Source of the DNA: CBDCNP01 sp965222425
GTDB lineage: Bacteria; Acidobacteriota; Vicinamibacteria; Marinacidobacterales; DATDRI01
Reading direction: 5' to 3'
Length of the DNA: 64,000 nt
Assembly (NCBI GenBank): GCA_965222425.1
Contig: CBDCTW010000022.1
Location: 620,001 to 684,000, forward strand
The notes under the pieces are model-generated. The model was not told the origin of the DNA. It did no database searches and was given only the letters and a program-made list of their open reading frames with translations. Of the stretch, positions 24,820-33,463 are shown in pieces. The position numbers were made by a program, and so were the translations under genes. Position 1 is the stretch's first letter, and every line of letters begins with the position of its first letter.

Positions 24820-27603
24820 TTACGTGTCGATGATCGGTCGAGAAACGGTGGGAGTCTCCGTGACTTCCCCTCGCTCCGAGCGCTTGGCAGAGCGTTTTTT
24901 AGCGACGCTGTCTGACCTTAGCAATTGGACTGAGCGGTAGATTCCCGCCGCCAGGTCTCGCTCCTCTTGAAGCTCCCGCGTGGCGATTTCAGCATGCTTG
25001 ATCGAGAAGTCCAGCTGGGCCGTCTTCTCCGCAACATGGTCGATGATCGCCTTCTGCCCGTGGAAGTTCTCCAGGTTGACATCAATATCCTGCATGAGAA
25101 GGCTGAGTTGGTCGACCTTGCTCTCGGCTTCCTCGATGTATTTGTGTTTTGCTTCGACGGAGCGGAGCTTCTTCTGCACTTGCACCGTTTGCCCTTGCAA
25201 CTGGTCTAGCAGTTCCTTGGTGTCGAGGATCTCCTGGCGCGTTCCGGCAACCTTGGTTGCTTCTTTGCGGGTGCGATGGGCGATCTCGTAGAGGCCCTCC
25301 ACGTCGTGTTTGATCCTGTCCACCGAAGCCTGGCGAGAGTTGATGAATTCGATTTTGCGATCCACTGCCTCTACCAATTCCTTGTGAGAATCGAGCGTTC
25401 GCTCGTACTCCGCCATGCCCTTCTCAGAGGCCGCCAGATCGGCTTGCCGGTTCTCCAGATCCCTCCGAAGCTCCCCAACCTTGCTGAGATGGCTGTCGGT
25501 GGCTTCGACGCTAACCTCGAGCTCGCGCTGTCGAGCTTCGATCTGCACGACCTGCTCGCCCCACTGGTTGCTTAGCTCCCCGACCTGGTCGAACTCTCCC
25601 TTGAAGGCCTCGAGTCGCTCCACCCTTCCGTCGGCCCTTACCGTGGCGGTCTCCAGCTTCTGCAGCACGTCTCGAGCCTGCTTCTGATGGTCAAGAAAGG
25701 CCTCGTCAGTAGCTCGGACCTCCCCCAGATTCTTTCCGGCCGATTCCACGCGCTCTTCGAGCACATTCAACTGTCTGCCCAGATTGCCCAGCTTCGTGGA
25801 TTGCTGTTGAGATGACAGTTGCTTGTGAAGGTCGGCAACCTGCTGGGCCAACCCCGCTTGAGTGTGGCGCATGGACTCCAGCTCGGCTTGCTTGGATAGC
25901 TGTTCCGAGACGCGAGTGTCGACGCTCTGGCTGAGCTCGCTGAGGTGATTCAGCCGCGATTCCAGGCCCTGGAGGAGCTCAATGCGCGGCATGAGCTCGG
26001 CGGTCTTGGCTTCCAGCAACTGGGAAAAAAGCTCGATCTCTTTCAATCGAGACTGGAGCTCATCAACGGTCTGCAAGCGTTCAGTCAGCCGGTTGACGCG
26101 AACCTCGGCGTCGATGCTCGCGGCGCGGAAATCCGAGAGAACCCGGCCGACCCGCTCGACCTCGGCACGCTCCTCCTTGAGCTTTTCCAGCTTGCCCTGG
26201 ACATCGTTGTGAATCGTGGTGATGTTGGAGAGCTTCTCACCGACCGAGTCGACTGCCGCGCGGTGGACATTGAGCGTCTCCATCTGCCGGTTAATCTGCG
26301 ACGAGAGCCCGGCCAGCTGGTCCAGGCGTTTGTGCATCGGGTCCAGGTTTTCTAATTTCGTCCCGAGACCATCCGCTACGGACTTTAGTCCCTGCACGCG
26401 AGAGCTCAGCGCATCGACCTTCTTGTTGACGATGCTGATTTCCTCATCTTTGGCCGCCATTTGTTTGATCTGGCCTTCATGGGTACGCAGTCTGCTGTTG
26501 AGATCGTCGACGCGGTTGTCCGCCAAAACGAGGTCGTCTTGCACCATCTTGAAGCGGTTCGCTTCCTTCTGGATCGATTCGAGAGAAGCATCGAGTTCTT
26601 TCTTCAGTCTCTCCCTTTGCTCGACGAAACCGTTCTTCTCGTCCTTCGCCGCTCTTATTTGGCCCTCGAGGTCCTTGTACATCTGTTGCAGCTCGTCTAT
26701 CTTCTGGCTCGTCTTTTCGAGCTGTCGGCTGTTCCTGGATACCTTTTTCATCTCCAGGCCCATCTCCAACTGCATCCCGTGGAGGCGGCCCTGTTCCGCC
26801 TTGGCCTTTTCGACGAGATCCGTTACCGCCTCCAGCGATTTCGCTTTCTGGGAGACATGCTCGGCCATGGCATTGAGTCCGTGGACCTGCTTTTCGAGCG
26901 ATCTCGCCAGACCCTGGGCGGCGGGTAGGTCGGCCAGCTGCCCCTCGATCTCGCTCACCCTGCCGATGGCGCGCTTGACCTCTTCCTTGAGCTGCCCCCC
27001 GCTCTCTCGAGCCTTTTCGGTCCGCTTTTCAATCGACTGAGCACCGGCGCGCAGGCGGTCGTGCTCTATCGAGAGCGCGGAGCCCTTACCTTGAATCTTG
27101 TTCAGCTCCTGGTTCAGCTCCAGTACGCGCTTTTGGACGTGGTCGATCGACCGCGTCTCCTGCTTGAGAGCTGCGAGCTTCTGATCCGCTTCCGAGCCGA
27201 GGTCGACCACCGTCCGCATCAAAACTCTGGTTTTTTCAGCCTCCGCAGCTCCCCCGGTCAACGATTGCTGGTTCTCTTCAGCCTTCTTCATCTGCACGTC
27301 GAGATTTTCCGCGCGCTTTCTGAGAGAATCCTGTTCGGCGAACAACCTCTTGGCAGAATCCGTAAAGCCCTCGACCTTCTGCAGATCGTCCTGAGCCACG
27401 CCCAGCCGCTCCTCGATAACATGGACCGCCCGGTAGAAGCTGCCCACTTTTTTTATCTTGTCCTGGAGCTGGTCCAAGAGCCGTTTGAGGCTGCCCTTTT
27501 CCTCTTGCGCCTTTCCTAGAAGCTCTTTCATCTCTTGGGGGGTCGTGTCGAGGCGTTCTTTTTTAGGGCCGCCGTTGATTAGCCCCTGTAGCAAGTTTGT
27601 CAT
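24820..27603 (-). CDS. Very long coiled-coil protein, SMC/myosin-rod-like, no enzymatic domain
   Basis: 927 residues with an AGGAGT ribosome site. Apart from a short head (NLLQGLINGGPKKERLDTTP) and a basic/threonine tail (SVAKKRSAKRSERGEVTETP), almost all of it is Glu/Lys/Gln/Leu-rich with heptad-like spacing. I count three prolines between about residues 30 and 900. There is no Walker A/B, signal peptide or membrane segment, so it is not an SMC ATPase. Repeated units such as VDALSSRVQGLKSVADGLG and VDELQSRLKEIELF suggest internal duplication. I do not recognise the family. A cytoskeletal, polarity or chromosome-scaffold role is possible but unproven. It is transcribed alone. Confidence 0.85.
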   Translation of the reverse strand: MTNLLQGLINGGPKKERLDTTPQEMKELLGKAQEEKGSLKRLLDQLQDKIKKVGSFYRAVHVIEERLGVAQDDLQKVEGFTDSAKRLFAEQDSLRKRAENLDVQMKKAEENQQSLTGGAAEAEKTRVLMRTVVDLGSEADQKLAALKQETRSIDHVQKRVLELNQELNKIQGKGSALSIEHDRLRAGAQSIEKRTEKARESGGQLKEEVKRAIGRVSEIEGQLADLPAAQGLARSLEKQVHGLNAMAEHVSQKAKSLEAVTDLVEKAKAEQGRLHGMQLEMGLEMKKVSRNSRQLEKTSQKIDELQQMYKDLEGQIRAAKDEKNGFVEQRERLKKELDASLESIQKEANRFKMVQDDLVLADNRVDDLNSRLRTHEGQIKQMAAKDEEISIVNKKVDALSSRVQGLKSVADGLGTKLENLDPMHKRLDQLAGLSSQINRQMETLNVHRAAVDSVGEKLSNITTIHNDVQGKLEKLKEERAEVERVGRVLSDFRAASIDAEVRVNRLTERLQTVDELQSRLKEIELFSQLLEAKTAELMPRIELLQGLESRLNHLSELSQSVDTRVSEQLSKQAELESMRHTQAGLAQQVADLHKQLSSQQQSTKLGNLGRQLNVLEERVESAGKNLGEVRATDEAFLDHQKQARDVLQKLETATVRADGRVERLEAFKGEFDQVGELSNQWGEQVVQIEARQRELEVSVEATDSHLSKVGELRRDLENRQADLAASEKGMAEYERTLDSHKELVEAVDRKIEFINSRQASVDRIKHDVEGLYEIAHRTRKEATKVAGTRQEILDTKELLDQLQGQTVQVQKKLRSVEAKHKYIEEAESKVDQLSLLMQDIDVNLENFHGQKAIIDHVAEKTAQLDFSIKHAEIATRELQEERDLAAGIYRSVQLLRSDSVAKKRSAKRSERGEVTETPTVSRPIIDT

Positions 27604-28049
27604 GGCTCACACTCCTGTGAATTACGGGGAAAATACGAAAGGGGACTGTACCATAAAACCGTCGCGGGATTCAAGAAGTTGAAAGTTGCATGGACAGAAC
27701 GAGTTGGCGGCCGTTCTAGCAGGCGAATGCTGACCACGACACGGTTTGGTCTGGCGGCGCGTATCCGATCGGAGATAAGATCCGGCAAGTTATGAGGCCA
27801 TCACTTCCACGCGGACTTAAAGGCTCGGCGAAGGTTGCAGAGCTCCGCCGACCATTGACACCCATACACGAAGGAGAGTATCATACCACTTCTCGTGGAT
27901 CCGAACGCAATCGAGCGGCCGTCGGGGCTCCAGGCGGGACCAGACTCCTGGTTTTCGTGTCGCGTCACTTGACGTGCCGGCCCGCCGCGCGCAACCAATC
28001 AGTGATCATCGGACCGGTGTCCCGGCCCACCAGCTCAAGGAGTAATGCA
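27604..28049. other. Intergenic stretch with promoter region and propeller debris
   Basis: 446 bases between the divergent coiled-coil and cupin genes. Besides the beta-propeller remnant listed separately and the presumed promoters, I see no gene. A plus-strand open frame running into the cupin gene lacks a start signal and a signal peptide. Confidence 0.5.
27876..27998 (-). pseudogene. Remnant of a TolB/PD40-type beta-propeller protein
   Basis: The minus strand encodes GGPARQVTRHENQESGPAWS followed by PDGRSIAFGSTRSG, one almost perfect PD40 blade (AWSPDGRSIAF is the hallmark). Such blades occur in TolB-like proteins and in peptidases or kinases with propellers. No further blades are present on either side, so only one repeat survives. 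Confidence 0.6.
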
Positions 28050-28514
28050 ATGCAGACTCATCTAGTCGCGGTAGCTATCACGCTCGGTTTGCTCGGCGCG
28101 TCCTCCGCTGACGTGCAGCAACCCGCCCGCGGCTCGACCATCGCGCGGAAGGGCGGAGTCATGCCGGGAAACTCCATTCCCGATATTCCCCAGGAGGGGC
28201 GGCCGCTGGTGCTGAAGCGGGTGATCAACATCGACGAGCACACCGCCGACATCAGCGTCACCTGGGTGCGGATCTGGGGGCATCACGATCGGATCGTGAA
28301 CGAGGTCAGTGACCGAGTCTACTATATCATCGATGGTGAAGGGCGGTTCCAGGTGGGGGACGGCGCCCCGATCGAGAAGGCCTCGGCTGGCGACTTCGTC
28401 TATATCCCCCGCAACGTGCCGTACGAGTTCGACGGCCAGATGCGGTACATCGTGATGAACGGCCCGGCCTACCGGACGGCATCCGACAAGGTGTTACCTC
28501 CGGTGATGAAGTAG
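28050..28514 (+). CDS. Secreted cupin-domain protein
   Basis: 154 residues from ATG 28050, with CAAGGAG seven bases upstream. A signal peptide (LVAVAITLGLLGASSADV) is followed by a single small cupin barrel: the first motif around WGHHDRIVNEVSDRVYYIID with GEGRFQVGDGAP, and the second around AGDFVYIPRNVPYEF. Metal-binding histidines of motif 1 are partly kept (GHHD), while motif 2 has Asn-Val-Pro instead of the usual His. It may bind a small ligand or metal in the periplasm. Function unknown. Confidence 0.8.
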   Translation: MQTHLVAVAITLGLLGASSADVQQPARGSTIARKGGVMPGNSIPDIPQEGRPLVLKRVINIDEHTADISVTWVRIWGHHDRIVNEVSDRVYYIIDGEGRFQVGDGAPIEKASAGDFVYIPRNVPYEFDGQMRYIVMNGPAYRTASDKVLPPVMK

Positions 28515-28569
28515 CCGGCGACCGGCGATCTCGAAGAAGAAAAATCCCCGCAACTTTATTGGATCGAAA

Positions 28570-28644
28570 TGGAGCCGGCGGGCGGACTTGAACCGCCGAC
28601 CTGCTGATTACGAATCAGCTGCTCTACCACTGAGCTACACCGGC
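28570..28644 (-). tRNA. tRNA-Thr (anticodon CGT)
   Basis: A complete cloverleaf on the minus strand: acceptor GCCGGTG/CGCCGGC with one G-T pair, D-arm GCTC AGTGGTAGA GAGC-type, anticodon arm GCTGA TTCGTAA TCAGC, T-arm GGCGG TTCAAGT CCGCC, T discriminator and encoded CCA (28570-28572). Anticodon CGT reads ACG threonine codons. Confidence 0.95.
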
Positions 28645-28747
28645 TCGAGGTGTGGCGAAAGGCAGGATGAGTGAGGATACCGCGATTGGGCGGGCCTGCT
28701 AACCCCGCGCGGTCGGGACCCGTCCGACTCAGGAGAAATCGGGCCCA

Positions 28748-28888
28748 AACAACTTCGGCTACGGCTACGGCTATGGCTCGGGATGGCACTGGGGCGGCAT
28801 GGGCATGGGAACCCCCACCACCCGTGAGGTCACCTACCAGGACATCGTAGACAAGATTTTCCAAAACTATCCGCCCAAAGCGAGCTAG
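28748..28888 (+). pseudogene. C-terminal remnant of a DUF4136-type lipoprotein
   Basis: The frame reads NNFGYGYGYGSGWHWGGMGM then TPTTREV and ends YQDIVDKIFQNYPPKAS. A Gly/Tyr/Trp-rich stretch followed by a final helix ending in K-x-F-x-x-Y-P-P is how DUF4136 outer-membrane lipoproteins end. The N-terminal signal and the central beta strands are missing, and there is no start codon or ribosome site. Confidence 0.45.
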
Positions 28889-28944
28889 TCTCGCTGACTC
28901 TGGTTGGGAGGCGAGTCTCACACTTCGCCGCCCAATCGAACCCT

Positions 28945-29598
28945 TCAAAAACGAAACGCCGCGCCGATGGTGAGCTCCGTGTTCCGGGGCTCGGCGATGT
29001 TGGCCGCGAAAGCCAACCCTTCCGAGAGGATCTGGTACCGTATGTCGAAACGCGCTCCCAACCACGAAGTAAAGAAATACTTCATTCCCCCACCGAAGTT
29101 CAGGCCGGTACTGGAATCGTTGGTAACTCCGCTGATCTCGGCGTCGAGATCGGTCCGGATCCAAGCGAAACCGAGCGTTCCATAGGGCACCAACCCGATT
29201 TCCAGCGGAAACTGGGCCACGAAATTGCCGCTTATGTTTTGGACGGTGGCGGTGAATTGGTCACCCAAGTTGACAATCCCCGCCTCGTCGTCGTTCACCG
29301 TAAAGGCAAATGTCTCCTTCGACCGCGAGTAGCTCACTTCCGCGCCGAGGTTGGGGCTGAAGTCATAGCTGAAACGTCCCCCAAAAAGATCCCAAAAAGG
29401 GACATCGGCGGCGGCCCCGGTGGTCGTGAAGAAGAGATTCGACACCGTGCCGAGATCGTGGCTGACCGACATCCTACCGACGAAGCCGCTAGCCTCGAAA
29501 CGTTTCTCTTGAGATCGCGCTGCACTCGGCGTGAGCATAATGATGCCGCAGGCTAGAGAAAAGAGCAGCAAACCATGTATTCGCCCCCGCGCGTTCAT
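28945..29598 (-). CDS. Outer-membrane beta-barrel protein (OmpA/OprF-like porin fold)
   Basis: 217 residues. A signal peptide (LLLFSLACGIIMLTPSAARS) is followed by alternating amphipathic strands with aromatic ends (FGGRFSYDFSPNLGAEVSYS, then FGGGMKYFFTSWLGARFDIR). The C-terminus ends in an aromatic beta-signal (LTIGAAFRF), which the BAM machinery recognises. Eight strands are expected. It is the last gene of the lpxB-led operon and overlaps the matrixin gene by four bases (ATGA), so translation is coupled. Confidence 0.85.
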   Translation of the reverse strand: MNARGRIHGLLLFSLACGIIMLTPSAARSQEKRFEASGFVGRMSVSHDLGTVSNLFFTTTGAAADVPFWDLFGGRFSYDFSPNLGAEVSYSRSKETFAFTVNDDEAGIVNLGDQFTATVQNISGNFVAQFPLEIGLVPYGTLGFAWIRTDLDAEISGVTNDSSTGLNFGGGMKYFFTSWLGARFDIRYQILSEGLAFAANIAEPRNTELTIGAAFRF

Positions 29599-30599
29599 GG
29601 GTTCACCGCCACATCGATCCCCGTTTTGGTGCTGCCCATGGTGACCTCGGCACTGCCCTCGCGAACAGTGACCTCGAAATCCAAGTCGGTCGCGAAGTCA
29701 TTGAAGCCAAAATCCGAGGGCGACGTAGGATCGGTAATGGGGTTCACCCGCACCACCATCGGGCCTGAAGAGAGACCCTCCACTAGATACCGCCCGTCCT
29801 CAGTCGTGAACGCGCCAATCAGTTCATCGGTGAACGGGTTGTATACGGTGACTTGGGCGGATCCCAGGCCCTCGCCGGTCTTGGTTACCGTCCCGGACAT
29901 CCTTCCTTTGCGACTGAAGTCGCCGGCGGGGTAGTTCACCGAGGCACCGGTGACGTCGTCCAACGTCAACGTGCGTCCAATGGTCGTGCCTCTGGGAAAC
30001 GCGAAGGGGTACATGATCGCGGAGTCTTCGAGCAAGAAGCGTCGTCCCGCCCGTGTCTCCATCACCCCGACGGCGGAATGGTCGAGACCGACGAAGTGTC
30101 CGATCTCATGGAGCGCCGTCGACTGGTAGTCGAAACTTCCAGCCTGCCCACTGGGAGACACCGACCAGGGCGCGTCGTCGTTGAAGAAAATGTCGGACTC
30201 GGCGATGACTCCGGTGAAGGTAAAAACGATGAAATTAGTAGCCGCGAGAATGCCCGATCTGTCAAGCGAGGGGTCGGTGATGAAGCCTAACGTATTGATG
30301 AAATCGAAGAAAACGAAAGGCTCCGCGTTCGTCGTTCCGGCGAAACGAAAAGTGATACTGCTGGTCTCGACGGCCTCCCAGGTATCGTACGCCCTCTCAG
30401 TCGCATTGATGGCGGCGTCAAGAGAAAAGTCCTTCGGGGATGTGTTGTTGTAATGCCACGCCACAGGGACGTCCTCTGGCCCCCACTTCAGAAAAACTCT
30501 TTCGCCATCCGGGTTGACGAAGTCGATGATCTTGTAGGCCGAGCCGGCGCGAGAAACGGCGAGTGCCAACAATAAGGCAAATGTTCGTCTCAATCTCAT
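29595..30599 (-). CDS. Secreted matrixin-type zinc metalloprotease with carboxypeptidase-regulatory-like domain
   Basis: About 334 residues from ATG 30599. It has a signal peptide (FALLLALAVSRAGSA) and a catalytic domain with ALHEIGHFVGLDHS, the HExxHxxGxxH zinc motif (His164, Glu165, His168, His174), followed by a GVMETRAG Met-turn region. At about residues 225-310 a CarboxypepD-regulatory-like beta sandwich (GRMSGTVTKTGEGLGSAQVT) is appended. It should act outside the cytoplasm on unknown proteins. The hypothetical secreted protein encoded upstream and the outer-membrane barrel downstream form an apparent envelope operon. Confidence 0.88.
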   Translation of the reverse strand: MRLRRTFALLLALAVSRAGSAYKIIDFVNPDGERVFLKWGPEDVPVAWHYNNTSPKDFSLDAAINATERAYDTWEAVETSSITFRFAGTTNAEPFVFFDFINTLGFITDPSLDRSGILAATNFIVFTFTGVIAESDIFFNDDAPWSVSPSGQAGSFDYQSTALHEIGHFVGLDHSAVGVMETRAGRRFLLEDSAIMYPFAFPRGTTIGRTLTLDDVTGASVNYPAGDFSRKGRMSGTVTKTGEGLGSAQVTVYNPFTDELIGAFTTEDGRYLVEGLSSGPMVVRVNPITDPTSPSDFGFNDFATDLDFEVTVREGSAEVTMGSTKTGIDVAVNP

Positions 30600-30624
30600 T
30601 TCGACGATCTCCTTATCGTTGGCG

Positions 30625-31188
30625 CTATCGCCCGAGGACAGCACTGATGCGCGACTCGACTTCGGAAAGCAGATACCGTGTCGGAGGTGTGCCGGCCTGT
30701 ACCGAATCCGTGCGGTAGTTGACGAGGATGAGCCCGGATATGTCCCGCTTCAAGATCCTCTCTCCGGCGTCATTGACGGTCAGGGTGAACTTTCCAAAGG
30801 CGAGGCCCAACAGGGTTGGGACGCGAGCCCCCGAGCCAACGCAGAAAAGCAGCACTTGCTCCCCGTTCGTGAAATCCGGAGTTCCGGGAACGATGGACCG
30901 CAGGGGACCAACTCGTCCTCCCCAGAGTCGAATGGTCATCGACCGCTCGCCGGCTCCTCCTTTCAGGAAGCGCTCCACCTCGAAGTTCGTGTGGGTATAG
31001 ACACGGGTATGCTGGGCGTTCCAATCCGCACGTGAACCGATGCTTCTCCCGATGAAGATCATGTCTGCACGCCGCGCCATCTCTTCTAAGGTCATGGCCT
31101 CGACCGTCGCCCCTTCCACCTTCATGCCTGGGACTAGTACTAGCGAGATGACGCTGAGCAGAAAAAACACCTGGTTCACACTTTGCAT
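30625..31188 (-). CDS. Hypothetical secreted protein of the matrixin operon
   Basis: 187 residues from ATG 31188, with a perfect AGGAGGGAAT site. A signal peptide (VFFLLSVISLVLVPGMKVEG) is followed by MTLEEMARRADMIFIGRSIG, TNFEVERFLKGGAGERSMTI and GEQVLLFCVGSGARVPTL, a beta-rich domain that I know only as a recurrent neighbour of secreted matrixins. The pairing with a metalloprotease 25 bases downstream suggests a chaperone, inhibitor or substrate, which is inference. Confidence 0.75.
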   Translation of the reverse strand: MQSVNQVFFLLSVISLVLVPGMKVEGATVEAMTLEEMARRADMIFIGRSIGSRADWNAQHTRVYTHTNFEVERFLKGGAGERSMTIRLWGGRVGPLRSIVPGTPDFTNGEQVLLFCVGSGARVPTLLGLAFGKFTLTVNDAGERILKRDISGLILVNYRTDSVQAGTPPTRYLLSEVESRISAVLGR

Positions 31189-31208
31189 CGATTCCCTCCT
31201 GGATCGAC

Positions 31209-32390
31209 TCACGTTGTCAGAACTTCATGGTGCGGTCGCTGAGCGCGATGGCTCTGCTGAGCCACCGATAAGACTTCCTCGGCCGCCCTCCGAGAAGCAC
31301 CCCCCGTTCCCAATCGGCCCAACCGCGCACTCACCTCCCGAAGCCCTCTTCGCATGGACTCTGCGGCCTCGGTATTTTCGAGCAAGTTGAGCGTCTCGAA
31401 ACAAACTCTTTCCTCCGTCATGTCCTCTTGGATCAGCTCGGGCACCAGGGACCGTTCCGCTATCAAATTGACCATAGCGTAATGAGGAACCCGGACCATG
31501 CGTTTCCCCAGGAAATAACTCAATCCGCCAACCCGATAGACGACGACCATCGGCGTTTCGCAGAGGGCGGCTTCGACGGTCGCGGTGCCCGAAGCCACGA
31601 TCGCAACATCGGCGTGGGAAAGCCCCTCGTAGGTCGTCTCGCTCAGGATGTGTACAGAGGAAGAAGCATCGCCCAATCCGGCCGCCACTGCAGCGAGCTC
31701 GACGGTGGGTGCCTTCAGCAAGACAAACTGCAGATCGGGACGTCGGTCCTTCATCCTTTGTATCGCACCTGCCAAGATGGGAAGATGAAGCTCGATCTCC
31801 CGAGGACGGCTCCCTGGCATCAGGGCGACCACGGGGCGGTTCGCATCAAGCCCGACGCGTCGAAGGAACGTAGAACGATCCTCTTGGCTGCGAACGATGT
31901 CGACCAACGGATGGCCCACGAACGTCGCCGCGATACCCGCCTCTCGGTAGAACGCTTCCTCGAAGGGAAGGATCACGAGCATCTTGTCGACGTTTTTACT
32001 GATCGTTTTGAGACGCCCTCGACGCCAGGCCCAAATCTGCGGGCTCACGTAATAGACGATCGGGATTCCCAGGGATTTGAGTCGGTTGGAAAACCGTAGG
32101 TTAAATCCAGAAAAGTCGATAAGTACCGCAACGTCTGGCCTGCTCTCCGCAGCCGCCGCGACGAGAGTCGTCTGCGCTCTCTTGAGCGCTGGAAGCTTCC
32201 CGACGACCTCGACGAGCCCAATGACCGAGATTTCTTTGAGATCGACCAGGATTTCGGCTCCCGCCTTTCGCAGTCGGTCGCCACCCAAACCGAAACACTC
32301 GATCTCCGGATCCCGCGCAAGTAACTCTCGGACGAGCTCCGCCGCGTAGAGCTCGCCGGATGCTTCCCCGCAACTCAGGAGCACTCGCAC
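31209..32390 (-). CDS. lpxB: Lipid-A-disaccharide synthase
   Basis: About 393 residues from a GTG at 32390 (VRVLLSCGEASGELYAAELV). The frame continues upstream to 32471, but that extra part includes a TATAGT -10 and lacks homology. Family blocks: LIDFSGFNLRFSNRLKSLGI, YYVSPQIWAWRRGRLKTI, FVGHPLVD, ALMPGSRPREIELHLP and ASGTATVEAALCETPMVVVY. LpxB joins UDP-2,3-diacylglucosamine and lipid X on the inner face of the cytoplasmic membrane, confirming a diderm envelope. It leads the operon with three secreted or envelope genes and is divergent from rsgA. Confidence 0.93.
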   Translation of the reverse strand: MRVLLSCGEASGELYAAELVRELLARDPEIECFGLGGDRLRKAGAEILVDLKEISVIGLVEVVGKLPALKRAQTTLVAAAAESRPDVAVLIDFSGFNLRFSNRLKSLGIPIVYYVSPQIWAWRRGRLKTISKNVDKMLVILPFEEAFYREAGIAATFVGHPLVDIVRSQEDRSTFLRRVGLDANRPVVALMPGSRPREIELHLPILAGAIQRMKDRRPDLQFVLLKAPTVELAAVAAGLGDASSSVHILSETTYEGLSHADVAIVASGTATVEAALCETPMVVVYRVGGLSYFLGKRMVRVPHYAMVNLIAERSLVPELIQEDMTEERVCFETLNLLENTEAAESMRRGLREVSARLGRLGTGGASRRAAEEVLSVAQQSHRAQRPHHEVLTT

Positions 32391-32494
32391 GCCGGCCCTT
32401 TTCGCCTTTTCTCTCGCTGCCTTTGACAGAAGTAGCGACCGACTATAGCATAGACAGCTGCTCTCCTCCATCCACTAGCGAGACAACCAGCTCG

Positions 32495-33463
32495 ATGATC
32501 GGACACGTTGTCAGGTTGCTCGGGAAGACGTGCTCGGTACGACCAGAGCCTGCCACCGACAAACTCTACGAATGCTATCTTCGCGGCCGGCTGTTCGAAA
32601 CTCCAGGAGTTCAGATCGCGGTGGGGGATCGCGTCGAGTTCGATCCCGTCGAGGAGCCCCACTCGGGTAATTCTGTCGAAGCGGGAGCCAAGAAAGGAAT
32701 CGGTGTCATCCACGAGATCCTTCCTCGGCAGACCGCCCTCGTACGCCCGCCGTCGAAAAGAGGGGGCCAACCTCAAGTCGTCGCGGCGAACATCCATCAG
32801 CTCGTCGTGGTGTCGGCGATCAAGCAACCGCCGTACAAAACCGGGCTCATCGATCGTTATTTGGTCATCGCACACAGAGCGGGGGTCGTCCCCGCTCTGT
32901 GTATGAACAAGACCGATATCGCCAGTTCGGAGGAGCGCGACAAGGCTGACCGAGATCTCAACCCTTATAAAGAGCTCGGGCTGGCGAGCGTGTTCGCGAG
33001 CGCAGTGAACGGCGAAGGGATCGAAGCTCTACAGAACCTGCTGAAGGACAAGCGCTCGGTCTTGGTTGGGCATTCTGGTGTAGGGAAGTCGAAGCTCGCT
33101 AGTCGATTGCAGCCAGGACTCACCTTATCGAGCTCGTCGGTCAGTCGGCGAGGCAAGGGGCGTCACACGACTTCGGCGTCCACGCTTTTCCCCCTCGATT
33201 TTGGCGGTGAGCTCGTCGACACGCCAGGAGTTCGGGAGCTTTCGATCTCGGACCTAGATCAGAGTGAACTAGACGAACACTTTTCCGAGTTCGAGTCTTT
33301 CCTAGGGAACTGCCGCTTTACGTCTTGCTCGCACATTCCCGAGCCTGGGTGTGCGGTGCGAGAAGGGGTGGAGTCTGGGAAGATTTTCCGAGCACGCTAC
33401 GACAGCTTCGTGCGGCTATACCACGAGCTTCAACATCATCGACATACTCACAGGGCGCGCTGA
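32495..33463 (+). CDS. rsgA: Ribosome small-subunit-dependent GTPase A
   Basis: 322 residues from ATG 32495. The GTPase is circularly permuted: the NKTD (G4) motif comes first, then GHSGVGKSKLASRL (G1), the switch region GKGRHTTS and DTPGVREL (G3). An OB-fold at the start and a C-terminal zinc finger (GNCRFTSCSHIPEPGCAV) complete the family. RsgA tests the decoding centre in late 30S assembly. The 3' end overlaps the convergent hflX gene by 16 bases. It is divergent from lpxB across 104 bases. Confidence 0.95.
   Translation: MIGHVVRLLGKTCSVRPEPATDKLYECYLRGRLFETPGVQIAVGDRVEFDPVEEPHSGNSVEAGAKKGIGVIHEILPRQTALVRPPSKRGGQPQVVAANIHQLVVVSAIKQPPYKTGLIDRYLVIAHRAGVVPALCMNKTDIASSEERDKADRDLNPYKELGLASVFASAVNGEGIEALQNLLKDKRSVLVGHSGVGKSKLASRLQPGLTLSSSSVSRRGKGRHTTSASTLFPLDFGGELVDTPGVRELSISDLDQSELDEHFSEFESFLGNCRFTSCSHIPEPGCAVREGVESGKIFRARYDSFVRLYHELQHHRHTHRAR

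Noticed and set aside
24710..24940. Small plus-strand gene before the coiled-coil end
   Set aside because: It overlaps the end of the intact coiled-coil gene and shows no ribosome site, domain or codon pattern.
24820..27603. SMC or RecN-type ATPase
   Set aside because: No Walker A, Walker B or signature motif and no hinge domain, only coiled coil.
27792..28049. N-terminal extension of the cupin protein
   Set aside because: ATG 28050 has a good ribosome site and gives a clean signal peptide; the extension has neither.
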